Positions 8,636 to 16,726 of a stretch of DNA of 64,000 nucleotides are shown piece after piece. A model generated the notes under the pieces. That model did not search any database, had not been told where the DNA came from, and worked only from the letters and a program-made list of their open reading frames with translations. The position numbers were made by a program, and so were the translations under genes. Source of the stretch: JAMCYG01 sp027365565 (GTDB lineage Archaea; Micrarchaeota; Micrarchaeia; Micrarchaeales; Micrarchaeaceae). The stretch covers positions 16,751 to 80,750 of the forward strand of contig DAHXMI010000005.1 of NCBI GenBank assembly GCA_027365565.1, in the 5' to 3' direction. Positions within the stretch are counted from its first letter, which is position 1. Every line of letters starts with the position of its first letter.

Positions 8636-9475
8636 ATGTCAGGAACATTCCTCCGATACCTTCTGCTTTCTATCGTATCAGTAGCGGCGCTGTCCGCGAT
8701 CAGTTCAGCGTACACGGTAACGCTTACCGGCAGCTGCTCGCTGGGCGCGATAACGAATGCGCACAGCTACATGACGTTCAACCTGAGCAACAGCGGCGAC
8801 GGCCCTGCCCAGCAGGTGGCCATATCACCCATCATAAGCGGCGCCACGACGAACCAGAGTGAGATATACATTCCCTCTCTCAATGCAAACACGTCCAACG
8901 TATCGAAGATATACCTGCAGAACCTATCATCAAACGGCACCTACATAGAGTCGTTTGTAGTCGTGTACAACCAGGGATCCAGCACGTTCGTGACCCTGTA
9001 CCCGTGCGAGCAGTACATAAACAAGTTCACGCAGAGCTCGCTGCTGATAGCCAACATGACGCAGAAGGGCGGCAAGGTCGAGGCATCGATGCTCAACTAC
9101 GGCCCCTACGCGATCGACGCGAACGTCTCGTTCCTTACATCGCCGCTCTATGCCCTCCAGAACGCCACGCGCAACGAGACCGTATCTATCGCGCCCGGAG
9201 GGATAGCGACGGTGTCATTCGGCTACAAGCCGATAGTGGGCAACTACTCTTTCCCTGCATCGGTAGCGGCACAGTACTACCACAACGGCTCGCATTACGC
9301 TACCATATACACCATAAAGCTTTTGCCGAAGTCACCTGTCGGCCTGCTGAGCTTCGGCATGCTAGAGCTGCTGATAATCGCGGCGGTAGTGGTGATAGTG
9401 GCACTGATAATCGCATCGCTGCTCGTCGGGAGGAAGAAGAAGCCGAAGCAGGCCTCCCAATCCCAGCATTCATGA
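8636..9475 (+). CDS. Exported, C-terminally anchored surface protein
   Basis: About 279 residues from the ATG at 8636. A signal peptide (LLLSIVSVAALSAISSA) leads into an extracellular all-beta region with many sequons. A C-terminal helix (LLIIAAVVVIVALIIASLLV) and basic tail (GRKKKPK) anchor it. The ectodomain looks like the repeated beta-sandwich modules of archaeal envelope proteins (COG1361/CARDB-like), but no firm family can be named. It is followed 13 bases later by a glycosyltransferase. Confidence 0.75.
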   Translation: MSGTFLRYLLLSIVSVAALSAISSAYTVTLTGSCSLGAITNAHSYMTFNLSNSGDGPAQQVAISPIISGATTNQSEIYIPSLNANTSNVSKIYLQNLSSNGTYIESFVVVYNQGSSTFVTLYPCEQYINKFTQSSLLIANMTQKGGKVEASMLNYGPYAIDANVSFLTSPLYALQNATRNETVSIAPGGIATVSFGYKPIVGNYSFPASVAAQYYHNGSHYATIYTIKLLPKSPVGLLSFGMLELLIIAAVVVIVALIIASLLVGRKKKPKQASQSQHS

Positions 9476-9488
9476 CTGTGTTGATCGC

Positions 9489-10190
9489 ATGCATCCCCAA
9501 AGCAAGAAGCGCGGCACTCCTTATGTTAGCATCGTCATACCTACATGGAATGAGAGGGACAACATAGGCAAGGTCATCCGCGGAGTCAAGGAAGCCCTTG
9601 CAGATTACCAGTACGAGATCCTTGTAGTCGACAGGCATTCGGATGACGGCACGATCGGAATCGCCAAATCGCTTGGCGCAAAGGTGATATACGACACGCG
9701 CGGCAAGGGCTCCGCACTGATAATGGGGTTCAACGCCGCGAAAGGCAAAGTGATAATTTCTATGGACGCGGACCTATCGAACCGGCCAGACGAGCTCAGG
9801 CTCCTCATAACCGGCATCGAGACCGGCTATGACATATGCATGGGCTCAAGGTATCTCACCGGCGGCGGTTCCGACGACATGCCCCTCTACAGGAGGCTGG
9901 CGAACAAGGGCTTCGTCACCCTTGTCAACCTGATATACGGCTCGCGTTACAGCGACATGTGCTACGGCTACAGGAGCTTCTCCAAGGGATCGTTCAAGAG
10001 GCTGAAGCTGAAGGAGAAGGGCTTCGGGATAGAGACCGAGATAAACATACGGGCGAGGAAGGCGCGCCTGAGGGTCCTTGAGGTGCCGAGCATGGAGAAG
10101 AAGAGGGCTACCGGCAGCGGGAAGCTCAGGACGTGGCAGGACGGCTACCTGATTCTCAAGACGATACTGAAGAACATGGGCAGGGACTGA
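9489..10190 (+). CDS. Family 2 glycosyltransferase (dolichol-phosphate sugar synthase-like)
   Basis: Transfers a sugar from a nucleotide donor, probably to a polyprenyl phosphate. A 233-residue GT-A domain with VSIVIPTWNERDNIGKVI (13-30), VVDRHSDDGT (46-55) and the metal-binding DAD (93-95). The C-terminus lacks the membrane helices seen in some DPM1-like enzymes, so it is soluble or peripheral. It lies beside a GT-C-like polytopic protein, which fits donor production for extracellular glycosylation. Confidence 0.9.
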   Translation: MHPQSKKRGTPYVSIVIPTWNERDNIGKVIRGVKEALADYQYEILVVDRHSDDGTIGIAKSLGAKVIYDTRGKGSALIMGFNAAKGKVIISMDADLSNRPDELRLLITGIETGYDICMGSRYLTGGGSDDMPLYRRLANKGFVTLVNLIYGSRYSDMCYGYRSFSKGSFKRLKLKEKGFGIETEINIRARKARLRVLEVPSMEKKRATGSGKLRTWQDGYLILKTILKNMGRD

Positions 10191-10200
10191 TTGGCTGCCC

Positions 10201-11940
10201 CTACTTGACTCCAACAATTCTGTAAAGCGCATATGTCTTGCCGTTGATCGGATCCGTAGCCATGCTTATAGTGGAAAGGTTGAAGCCGCTTGCGACCTGG
10301 CTGCAGATGCTGTTCGGCGTGCCGCACCAGTACCCATAGTCGATGACCACGCAGCCGTATTCGCTCTCGTATTTCTGGTATGTGCTCGTGTCGAGGTATC
10401 CGAGCTGCGCCGATGTGAAGCCGTTTATGTTGAAGAACGTCGGGTCGTATGACATGACTATGCAGCTCCTGGGTATGTTTGCCGTGTTGTTGTAGATGAA
10501 ATTCTCGTAGAACCTCGCGCCGTTGGCCTGCGGTATATTCACCGGGCTCACTCCCAGATAAGGCAGCAGGGAGTATATCGGCCATGCTATGATGATAATG
10601 CATACTGCGATTGCCACGTACCTCATCGGCGCGCGCGCCGCCTTGGGCAGCATCCCTATGCGCGCCGGAGTCATTATCGCCCTTGCGATATACGAGAGGG
10701 CTATGCCCCCGAGCAGGCTGACCTGTACGATGAGGCCCAGCATGAACCTCCAGTCCACGCCGTAGAGCACGCCTCCCGCATAGAACGCCGCATAGATAAA
10801 GAACAACATAAGGAACCATACGCCTATGAAGAGAAGGGTGCGCGCATCCCTGTAGGCGAGTATGGCCGCTCCCAGAATTGCGAGGGCGGTGAACAGGAGC
10901 GGCTGCATCACATAATCGCTCTTGTAGGCGTTTAGCCAGAACGCGACGTTGCTGCAGAGGTTCGCATTAAGGCTCGAAAAACTGAACGTACCGTTTACCA
11001 GCACGGGAAGCATGCCGTTGCACGTGTTCTGCAGGGTCGTGGTGCTCGTGACGCCGTAGTTGCCGATCGCGAGTTCCGTGTACATGTATATTATCACTGG
11101 CGCGGCGATTATCACGAAGACGAGCAGCAAAAGCAGGAAATTAGTGTTCAGCACGTTCCTGCGCAGCCGCGCCAGGTTCGAGCGGAGCGACTGCAGCACC
11201 GACCTGTCGTCTATCATCAGGTAGAGTATCGGCACTAGTATCGCGTACGCGAGCGAGTCCACCTTCATGTAAAGCACGAAGCCGAGCGAGAATGCAACGA
11301 GCGCGAACGTGCGTACGCTCTTCCTCCTTGCAAATACCACGGTGAACAGCAGCGCCATCGTCGCATAAGTAAGCGTGGGCATGTCCGATGAGGTCGGTAG
11401 CGCCCATACCAGCATGATGGGCGAGACGGCCATGAGAAGGCCTGTGAAGAGCGCGGCATACCTGTCCTTGAATAGGGCGAACGCCAGCAGGAATGCCATC
11501 ACGACCCCGAGCGCGCTGATGAAGAACAGCGTGCCGTAGGCTGTTGCCCTGCTTATCCCGAAGAGCAGGAAGCCTATCGCAAGGTTGAACGGCAGGCCTA
11601 TCGGCTCATGGTATATGTCGCCAGAGAAGCAGGAGGTTGGTGTGCCGTAGTTGCACATGACCGCCTGCCCGGTATGGATGAGCTGCTGCGCCATGCTCTG
11701 GTATATTACGTCGTCGAAGAAGAGCTGCTGCGTGGGCTTCACAACCGCCATCTCGACCCCTGCAAACACGATAACGATCAGGATGATCCACAGCAGGTGC
11801 CTCTTCCTGAATCCCGCATCCCTGAGCACCGAAACGATGTCCTTCCTGGAGAAGTATGCCGCGGCTATCGTCCCTGCGAACGCAAGGGTAATCCCGAGCG
11901 TAAAAAGGTATTCCTCAGCCGCGATGGACATATTGATCAC
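10201..11940 (-). CDS. Polytopic glycosyltransferase (GT-C / GT39-like)
   Basis: A 579-residue protein with about a dozen membrane helices. An acidic pair early in the first external loop ('LFFDDVIYQSMAQQL', near residue 74) matches the catalytic acidic motif of the lipid-linked-sugar glycosyltransferases (PMT/ArnT-like). The C-terminal 130 residues form an external domain. It likely uses a polyprenyl-phosphate sugar to modify surface proteins or lipids. Convergent with the GT2 gene; 12 bases downstream of the carbamoyltransferase on its own strand. Confidence 0.82.
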   Translation of the reverse strand: MINMSIAAEEYLFTLGITLAFAGTIAAAYFSRKDIVSVLRDAGFRKRHLLWIILIVIVFAGVEMAVVKPTQQLFFDDVIYQSMAQQLIHTGQAVMCNYGTPTSCFSGDIYHEPIGLPFNLAIGFLLFGISRATAYGTLFFISALGVVMAFLLAFALFKDRYAALFTGLLMAVSPIMLVWALPTSSDMPTLTYATMALLFTVVFARRKSVRTFALVAFSLGFVLYMKVDSLAYAILVPILYLMIDDRSVLQSLRSNLARLRRNVLNTNFLLLLLVFVIIAAPVIIYMYTELAIGNYGVTSTTTLQNTCNGMLPVLVNGTFSFSSLNANLCSNVAFWLNAYKSDYVMQPLLFTALAILGAAILAYRDARTLLFIGVWFLMLFFIYAAFYAGGVLYGVDWRFMLGLIVQVSLLGGIALSYIARAIMTPARIGMLPKAARAPMRYVAIAVCIIIIAWPIYSLLPYLGVSPVNIPQANGARFYENFIYNNTANIPRSCIVMSYDPTFFNINGFTSAQLGYLDTSTYQKYESEYGCVVIDYGYWCGTPNSICSQVASGFNLSTISMATDPINGKTYALYRIVGVK

Positions 11941-11952
11941 CGGAACGCAGGC

Positions 11953-13662
11953 TCACACGCCCTTCCTGTTAGTCATGAAGTAGCCGTCGATGAACATGTA
12001 TTTCGTCTTGGTCGCGAGCATCATCTCGACTGCATCGGCAGGGGTCATCACTATCGGCTTGCCGTGTATGTTGAAGCTCGTGTTGAGCACCACGCCGTAG
12101 CCGGTGCTCCTCTTCACGTTCTTGAGCAGGTCCATGTATGCAGCGTTCTCATCCGCGACGGTCTGCGGCCTTGCCGTGCCGTCGATATGGGTGACCGAGT
12201 TCATCAGGCTCCTCGATTCCTCGTTCGTCTCATACGCCATCGTCATGAAGGTGCTGCGCCCCTTTCCGTCGTACTTGAGCAGCCTTGGCGCGTCCTCCTC
12301 GAGCATCGATGGTGCGAAGGGCTGGAACCACTCCCTCTTCTTGACGTAGAGGTTCAGCCTGTCCTTGACCTTCTGCGACTCGCTCTTCGCGAGTATGCTC
12401 CTGTTGCCGAGAGCCCTCGGGCCGTACTCCATCCTGCCCTGGAACCAGAGTATGTAATTGTCATCGTCTATGAGCTCAGCCGCATGCTTACCCTGCCCCC
12501 TGGCCCCATCTTCCACTACTGATATCTCCTTGTGCGGTTCCACTGCCTTTTTCACGTCTTCAGCTGAGTACCCGTCTCCCAGGTATGCCGAGAAGTCGTA
12601 CTCGGTCCTGCCTGTTATCAGGTAGTTAGTGTAGAGGGCGGCCCCCAACGCTATGCCGCCGTCGCCCATGTGCGGGAAGATATACCATCTCTTGAGCGCC
12701 TCAAGGTTCCTGATTTTCATGTTCGCCTTCACGTTGGAGAACAGGCCGCCTGCGAAAGAGACGTTGCCGAAACCATACCTGTCGATAGCGTTGCTAGCAA
12801 GCTTGGCCAGCTCCACCTCTAGGAGCTGCTGCGCCATGTAAGCGGTCTGCTCCCTAGGTATCTGCCATGATATCTTCTCGAGCTCGGTGTACTGCCTTAG
12901 CGGCCCGTACTTCGCATGCATCGTCGTGCCTGTTACCTTGAAGAAGTCCTTGAGCTTGTTATCATCGAAATCGAACGGGTAGGAGTAGTCGGCCATGGCC
13001 ATTATCTTGCCCTCGTCCTCCAGCTCCCTCATCCCGAGCAGGTTGGTAACCTGCTCGTAGAGTATGCCTAGCGAGTCCCTGGCGCTTATCGCCTGTTTCC
13101 TCTCGAACTTCCCGTTGTCGAGGGTGCTTATCGAGCCGGAGAGCCCATCCCCGAGGCCGTCAAGCGTTATGACCAGCTGGTTCTTCAGCCCTGAAGTAAA
13201 TGCGGCGGTAGCCGCGTGTGCAGTGTGGTGCTCAACCACGTGCAGCTTGTAGTTGTGCGTGAAACCGTCCTTCCTGAGCTGGCGCCTAATGTACGCGCTG
13301 CTTATCGTCGTGCATAATGGCAGTACCCCTATGCTTGTGAGCGAGTACTTCAGGTTGTGCCTCATTCTGTCGTTCCACGGCTTCGGCATCTTCCTTCGCC
13401 TGAACTTGTAGTACGATTCCTTCATCTGGGGGTAGATTCGCTCCAGGGTCTTGGTAAACTCCGTCGTAGTGTAAGCAACATGGTCTATGTTAGAGGGCTT
13501 CAGGCCCGCGTATTTGAGCGCAGCGGCGATTGCGTTGTGCGGGAAGACCATCTCCAGCTTCCTCTTGGTGAAGCGCTCCTCATTGGCGGCGTATATTACC
13601 TGCTCGTCATCGATGAGCGCCGCCCCGGAATCATGACCGTCCCACACACCCAGAATGTACAT
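11953..13662 (-). CDS. Carbamoyltransferase (NodU/CmcH/TobZ family)
   Basis: Transfers a carbamoyl group from carbamoyl phosphate, via carbamoyl-AMP, to a sugar or natural-product hydroxyl. The N-terminal Kae1-like domain shows GVWDGHDSGAALIDD (6-20), EERFTKRKLEMVFP and the metal-binding histidines of VVEHHTAHAA. The C-terminal YrdC-like domain shows WFQGRMEYGPRALGNRSIL and VLNTSFNIHGKPIV. The length of 569 fits the family. The neighbours suggest decoration of a surface glycan. It leads a two-gene minus-strand unit with the GT-C protein. Confidence 0.93.
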   Translation of the reverse strand: MYILGVWDGHDSGAALIDDEQVIYAANEERFTKRKLEMVFPHNAIAAALKYAGLKPSNIDHVAYTTTEFTKTLERIYPQMKESYYKFRRRKMPKPWNDRMRHNLKYSLTSIGVLPLCTTISSAYIRRQLRKDGFTHNYKLHVVEHHTAHAATAAFTSGLKNQLVITLDGLGDGLSGSISTLDNGKFERKQAISARDSLGILYEQVTNLLGMRELEDEGKIMAMADYSYPFDFDDNKLKDFFKVTGTTMHAKYGPLRQYTELEKISWQIPREQTAYMAQQLLEVELAKLASNAIDRYGFGNVSFAGGLFSNVKANMKIRNLEALKRWYIFPHMGDGGIALGAALYTNYLITGRTEYDFSAYLGDGYSAEDVKKAVEPHKEISVVEDGARGQGKHAAELIDDDNYILWFQGRMEYGPRALGNRSILAKSESQKVKDRLNLYVKKREWFQPFAPSMLEEDAPRLLKYDGKGRSTFMTMAYETNEESRSLMNSVTHIDGTARPQTVADENAAYMDLLKNVKRSTGYGVVLNTSFNIHGKPIVMTPADAVEMMLATKTKYMFIDGYFMTNRKGV

Positions 13663-13810
13663 AAATCCACTTCATGCACGTGCGCACTTCCGCGCCCGAT
13701 GAGCATTTGAAATAAAATTGGCAACATTTATTATATTCCTTGTGGTAGCCATGCATATCAAACAAGCACATGCGCCATCTTACCGATGAAAATTCCACAA
13801 TCCCGATACA

Positions 13811-13819
13811 TATTTAAAT
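13811..13819 (+). promoter_or_regulatory. TATA box for the VirB2-like gene
   Basis: TATTTAAAT lies 50-58 bases upstream of the ATG at 13869, giving a leader of about 30 bases. Confidence 0.55.
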
Positions 13820-13868
13820 CTGGTTGTATATGTATAAGTGATAAAATTCAGTCAAAGAAGTGTGTTAT

Positions 13869-14273
13869 ATGGGCATCAGTCTAACAACTCTATCACGAAT
13901 GCACAAGCTGCTGTCCAGCGCAAAGTTCATATTGCCTGCGCTGGCTCTGTTCAGCCTGATTTCGCTTGTAGGCGCTGCATCAACGTACAACGCCGAGCAG
14001 ACAATAATCAACGAAGTGTGCAGCATATACCACATAATAGACACGGTCATATTCGTAATAGCGCTCGCGCTCATAGTGCTCGGAGGCACGATATACGCTG
14101 TATCGCACGCCACTGGCGGCATGAAGGGCACGCTGCAGGGTTATGCTATGGGCCTCATACTCGGAGGCATAATCGGGGTCATAATAGTGCTACTCGCAGC
14201 ACCTATCCTGAGCATAGTCGCGAACGTGGGCAACGCCTCGTTCTCGGTACAGACTGCATGCAATGGCACATAA
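13869..14273 (+). CDS. Small two-helix membrane protein, VirB2/TrbC (CedA1)-like pilin candidate
   Basis: About 134 residues from the ATG at 13869. A signal-type helix (FILPALALFSLISLVGA) is followed by a short segment and two long helices (IIDTVIFVIALALIVLGGTIYA and YAMGLILGGIIGVIIVLLAAPIL) joined by the short cytoplasmic loop SHATGGMKGTLQG. Signal peptide, two helices and a small Gly-containing loop are the architecture of VirB2/TrbC pilins of conjugation systems and of CedA1 in Ced DNA importers. It heads the T4SS-like region. The assignment is by architecture, not clear sequence identity. Confidence 0.65.
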   Translation: MGISLTTLSRMHKLLSSAKFILPALALFSLISLVGAASTYNAEQTIINEVCSIYHIIDTVIFVIALALIVLGGTIYAVSHATGGMKGTLQGYAMGLILGGIIGVIIVLLAAPILSIVANVGNASFSVQTACNGT

Positions 14274-14282
14274 TTCCATGCT

Positions 14283-14306
14283 GCTGTAACACTTGTATGT
14301 TACAGC
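14283..14306 (+). repeat. Perfect 8-bp inverted repeat after the pilin-like gene
   Basis: GCTGTAAC (14283-14290) and GTTACAGC (14299-14306) flank an 8-base spacer, ten bases after the stop codon. No T tract follows, so it may be an mRNA 3'-end stem and not a terminator. The remaining bases to 14415 hold no ORF. Confidence 0.6.
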
Positions 14307-14419
14307 CAGCCGGGACATAGGGGCATGCAAAACCTGTATCGCGCCGACATGTGATGTGCGATAAGTTACCGCAGACTGCATGCGGCACGATGCCAATGCG
14401 CGGAATGATTTGAATATCA

Positions 14420-14427
14420 TTATATAG
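14420..14427 (+). promoter_or_regulatory. TATA box for the 14475 gene
   Basis: TTATATAG is placed about 50 bases before the ATG; transcription would start near 14450. Confidence 0.55.
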
Positions 14428-14474
14428 CTTTTTAGAGAATAGCCATTAGGCCGCGCGGCCTGCTGTGCATTAGG

Positions 14475-15221
14475 ATGACCAACGTTGTAAGATACGCTAT
14501 TGACATGTATGTTAAGAACATACGCATGCTTCTCCTGTTCTCCCTAGCATTCATAGTCGCGTTCCTCATCCCGGTGTTCGCGTCATTCCCGACGTTCACC
14601 GACCTCGGTGGCATATTCGTCAGATCCGCGAGCACGATCCAGAACCTCAATCCGCTCACAACACTGATCATCGTGGTGGCGGTCTTCCTCTCATCGCTCT
14701 TCCTGAGCTTCGCGATGGTGGCGATAAACGTGGTCGTCAAGCACAGCCGCACTCTCTCAGGTATACGCAAGGAGGTAATCAAGGGGCTGGAGGAATATAC
14801 GGGGCTGGTGTTCGCCGTGCTCATATTCTACACCACCATACTGGTGCTTGTGGGCCTCCTCACCGAACCTACGGGACATTCCGCGCTCATAACTGCTATT
14901 GTCGGCCTCGTGCTCTCGCCGTTCTTCTTCTATGCCCCGGCATCGATAGTCATAGACGACTCCAAGATACTGAGGGCATTCAGGAAGAGCGCAACATTCT
15001 TCGTCAGGAGGTTCGACTATTTCCTCCTATGGCTTGTGATCGGGATAGCCCTGCTAAGCTTCTTTGACATCGTGTTTACGCTGATCGGGGGGCAGAGCGC
15101 CCTCGGGATAGAGGCGTCGAGCATAGCACTGCTGATCCTCAACTCCCTTTTCATAATACCTTTCCTTGTGGTTCTGCAGAGCGAGCTCTACATGAAGAGG
15201 TTCCCTCTGCTCAAATCCTGA
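14475..15221 (+). CDS. Polytopic membrane protein, unknown
   Basis: A 248-residue protein with about six membrane helices and a basic N-terminal amphipathic segment. The pattern (TM, TM, 'GIRKEVIKGLEEYTGLVFAV', TM pairs, 'ASIVIDDSKILRAFRKSATFFVRRFDYFLLW') recalls the DUF4013/DUF975-like integral membrane families of unknown function. It lacks the signature of the six VirB6-like proteins downstream, so it is probably not one of them. It has its own promoter and is convergent with the next gene. Confidence 0.7.
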   Translation: MTNVVRYAIDMYVKNIRMLLLFSLAFIVAFLIPVFASFPTFTDLGGIFVRSASTIQNLNPLTTLIIVVAVFLSSLFLSFAMVAINVVVKHSRTLSGIRKEVIKGLEEYTGLVFAVLIFYTTILVLVGLLTEPTGHSALITAIVGLVLSPFFFYAPASIVIDDSKILRAFRKSATFFVRRFDYFLLWLVIGIALLSFFDIVFTLIGGQSALGIEASSIALLILNSLFIIPFLVVLQSELYMKRFPLLKS

Positions 15222-15299
15222 GTCCCCTAACCCTGGTCTTTAATCACATCCTGAAAAATAAGGTAGAGGAAATAAGGTAGGGGTATGCGCCGGCCGGGC

Positions 15300-16616
15300 C
15301 TATTTCGGCGGTGGTGGCATCCATGGCTCCCTCTTCTTCTTCTTGCCGTTGTGCGTCTCCTTGTAGTAGTCCTTCCAACCGCTGCCGGTAAGCGTCGTAG
15401 TTGTCTCTGCCGTCTTGCCATTTGTAGGCTGCGCCTCCCTGACCTTCTTCGCCTTCTCTTTCATCTGGTGCGCGAAACTACCATAGCTATGCATGTCCTG
15501 CTCTGGGCTCCTAATGTTCCTGGCGAAATTAGGCCATCTGTATATCTCGTCCAGGTCAGGGTTCCTGCGTGGTCTGCCTGCCGCATCATCCTCCAGATTC
15601 CTCTTCAGCCAGTCCTTTTCCTCCTCGTTCTTGATCTTCCTGCGCGCAGAAGGCGACCAGCCGACATCCTTGTACTTCTTGTACCTCTCGTCGAAAATCT
15701 TGTTATACGTATCGCTCTCGCCAGAGGCAGCATATAATTCGCGGTGCCTGTTCGGGTGCGCCAGGCCATGTTCATTCAGCAGTGCGCTGACTGCCTTGCG
15801 CGCCTCCTGGTCCTTACCGCTTCTCCTTACCAATTCGTCCCATGCGGCCTGCTGCTCTTTATGGTACACCCTTGCTTCTTTCTTGCTGCTGGCTCCGCTT
15901 AAATTCTGGTTCAGGTTATTCGGGTTGGCCTTAAACGCAAGAAGCTCGGTCGTGGCCTCCGCCGAATTGGGCCTTATGACCGTCTTGCTCTTGCCAGGTG
16001 CGTAATACTTATGATACTCCTTCATGCCCCTTGCTTCGGATATCAGGTATTCGTTCGCGTTGACCCTCGTGGCCCACTTGCTTTTCTTTGGGCCGTTGGT
16101 GCCAACGCCCTTCCCGCCTGCTCCCATCACTCCTGGGGCTACTGGCGTTGACCCTGCCACCTTTCCAACGCCAAGGCCATTCGGTCCATTCGATCCAGCC
16201 ACATTCGCGCCGCCCTTCAGATTGGGTCTTTGCAGTAATTGCCCTGCCACGGCGCCAGCTCCTGCTACCCCTCCTGCCTTGCCTGCCTTTTTGAGGGTGC
16301 GGGCATCCGCTCTATTTTTTAAGAAGTTTTCGCGGAGTGTACCTAATCCTGTTGATGCTTTCTTGCTTAGTTTTCCAACAATCTTTTTTGGGGCCGCCGT
16401 TCTCGAGCTAAGGTCATTCTTTGTCTTGAACGCGCCTCCGAAGCCCTGCCCCTTCTTCGTTGCTCCTATCCCCATGAGCGATCCTATGCCGAAAATCGCG
16501 AATATGCTCGTGCCCCTGGAAAGGCCTGCCGCCGCGGCTATGAGTATGACAATCACTATTACAGGTATGTACGCGTATATCGCGCCGAAACTTAGCAGCA
16601 CCGGTATCATGAGCAT
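15300..16616 (-). CDS. Membrane-anchored protein with long basic Gly/Pro/Asn-rich cytoplasmic tail
   Basis: 438 residues. Two hydrophobic segments (about 1-32 and 38-52) are followed by a 380-residue hydrophilic tail: a basic region, a Gly/Ala/Asn/Pro low-complexity linker (about 115-175), and a charged C-terminal half with Trp- and Tyr-rich motifs (YRWPNFARNIRSPEQDMHSYG). I do not recognise a family. It sits inside the T4SS-like region on the opposite strand and shares a promoter region with the polytopic series at 16727. The disordered tail would fit a scaffold or substrate-contact protein, which is speculative. Confidence 0.65.
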   Translation of the reverse strand: MLMIPVLLSFGAIYAYIPVIVIVILIAAAAGLSRGTSIFAIFGIGSLMGIGATKKGQGFGGAFKTKNDLSSRTAAPKKIVGKLSKKASTGLGTLRENFLKNRADARTLKKAGKAGGVAGAGAVAGQLLQRPNLKGGANVAGSNGPNGLGVGKVAGSTPVAPGVMGAGGKGVGTNGPKKSKWATRVNANEYLISEARGMKEYHKYYAPGKSKTVIRPNSAEATTELLAFKANPNNLNQNLSGASSKKEARVYHKEQQAAWDELVRRSGKDQEARKAVSALLNEHGLAHPNRHRELYAASGESDTYNKIFDERYKKYKDVGWSPSARRKIKNEEEKDWLKRNLEDDAAGRPRRNPDLDEIYRWPNFARNIRSPEQDMHSYGSFAHQMKEKAKKVREAQPTNGKTAETTTTLTGSGWKDYYKETHNGKKKKREPWMPPPPK

Positions 16617-16697
16617 GCCATTCCCTCGCTATATATGGCCCCTTTCTTAATATTTATAGCTATTCCTGAGGTTTGACGTGTAACTATCATGGGCAGG

Positions 16698-16706
16698 TAT
16701 AAATAT
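16698..16706 (+). promoter_or_regulatory. TATA box of the polytopic-protein operon
   Basis: TATAAATAT ends 20 bases before the ATG at 16727, so transcription would start at or within a base or two of the start codon: a leaderless mRNA. A second TATA-like element (TATAAATAT on the minus strand, about 16650-16660) serves the divergent gene. Confidence 0.65.
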
Positions 16707-16726
16707 GTTATTTTGGAATTCCTATT

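Noticed and set aside
11608..12522. A 304-codon plus-strand frame spanning the carbamoyltransferase/GT boundary
   Set aside because: Antisense to two well supported genes; no family features.
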